The notes below the pieces were generated by a model that searched no databases, was not told the DNA's origin, and saw only the letters and a list, made by a program, of their open reading frames with translations. From CAYJBP01 sp964368605 (GTDB taxonomy: Bacteria; Bacillota; Dehalobacteriia; UBA4068), in NCBI GenBank assembly GCA_964368605.1, contig CAYJBP010000066.1:1-13762 (forward strand): 13,762 bases of DNA. Reading direction: 5' to 3'. Shown here in pieces: positions 13,748-13,762 of this stretch. The number at the start of each line of letters is the position of its first letter. The stretch's first letter is position 1. The position numbers and the translations under genes are program-made.

Positions 13748-13762
13748 CCCTAAAAGAATAAC

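Overview
The window looks like chromosomal DNA from a low-GC, Gram-positive-type bacterium, most likely an anaerobic member of the Clostridia or a related Firmicutes lineage. Supporting signs are strong AGGAGG-type ribosome binding sites before nearly every gene, TTGACA/TATAAT promoters in AT-rich gaps, U-tailed hairpin terminators, a zinc-type ribosomal protein L31, CoaX-type pantothenate kinase, a stalk (copper amine oxidase N-terminal) surface protein, a cytoplasmic-looking LysM protein and the DUF401, DUF4956 and VTC families. The lineage is inferred from gene content only. No transposase, integrase, CRISPR array, tRNA or rRNA gene could be recognised.

Left part (1-2770): the C-terminal two thirds of an ABC-F ATPase of the Lsa/Vga-like ribosome-protection type enters from the left edge. 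It converges, across a bidirectional terminator, on a two-gene minus-strand unit: a VTC-domain protein (probable polyphosphate polymerase or related triphosphate-tunnel enzyme) translationally coupled to a DUF4956 membrane protein.

Middle part (2448-7114): an AT-rich divergent gap leads into coaX, overlapped by a small lipoprotein gene and followed by a secreted stalk plus CAP-like protein. Then come rpmE with its own promoter and terminator, a roughly 325-base non-coding stretch full of inverted repeats, a DUF805 membrane protein with a possible operator, and a convergent LUD-domain gene.

Right part (7226-13762): a minus-strand run, read from high to low coordinates, encodes an unknown membrane-anchored protein, the manganese exporter MntP, a DUF401 permease, glutaminyl-tRNA synthetase and a PspC-domain protein, with gaps of 9-48 bases. 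Divergently, a two-LysM protein is followed by a radical SAM/SPASM enzyme with its own extended -10 promoter and two downstream hairpins. The last 90 or so bases hold two successive stem-loops, the first with a tRNA T-loop-like sequence, that match no gene here. They may be the start of a structured RNA or of a mobile element beyond the edge.

Most of the window is ordinary housekeeping and envelope functions. The most interesting unexplained items are the paired stem-loops at the right end, the radical SAM/SPASM enzyme with no peptide substrate next to it, the VTC-DUF4956 pair, and the hairpin-rich gaps at 5591-5860 and 11691-11745. No clearly new system is demonstrated by the sequence alone.
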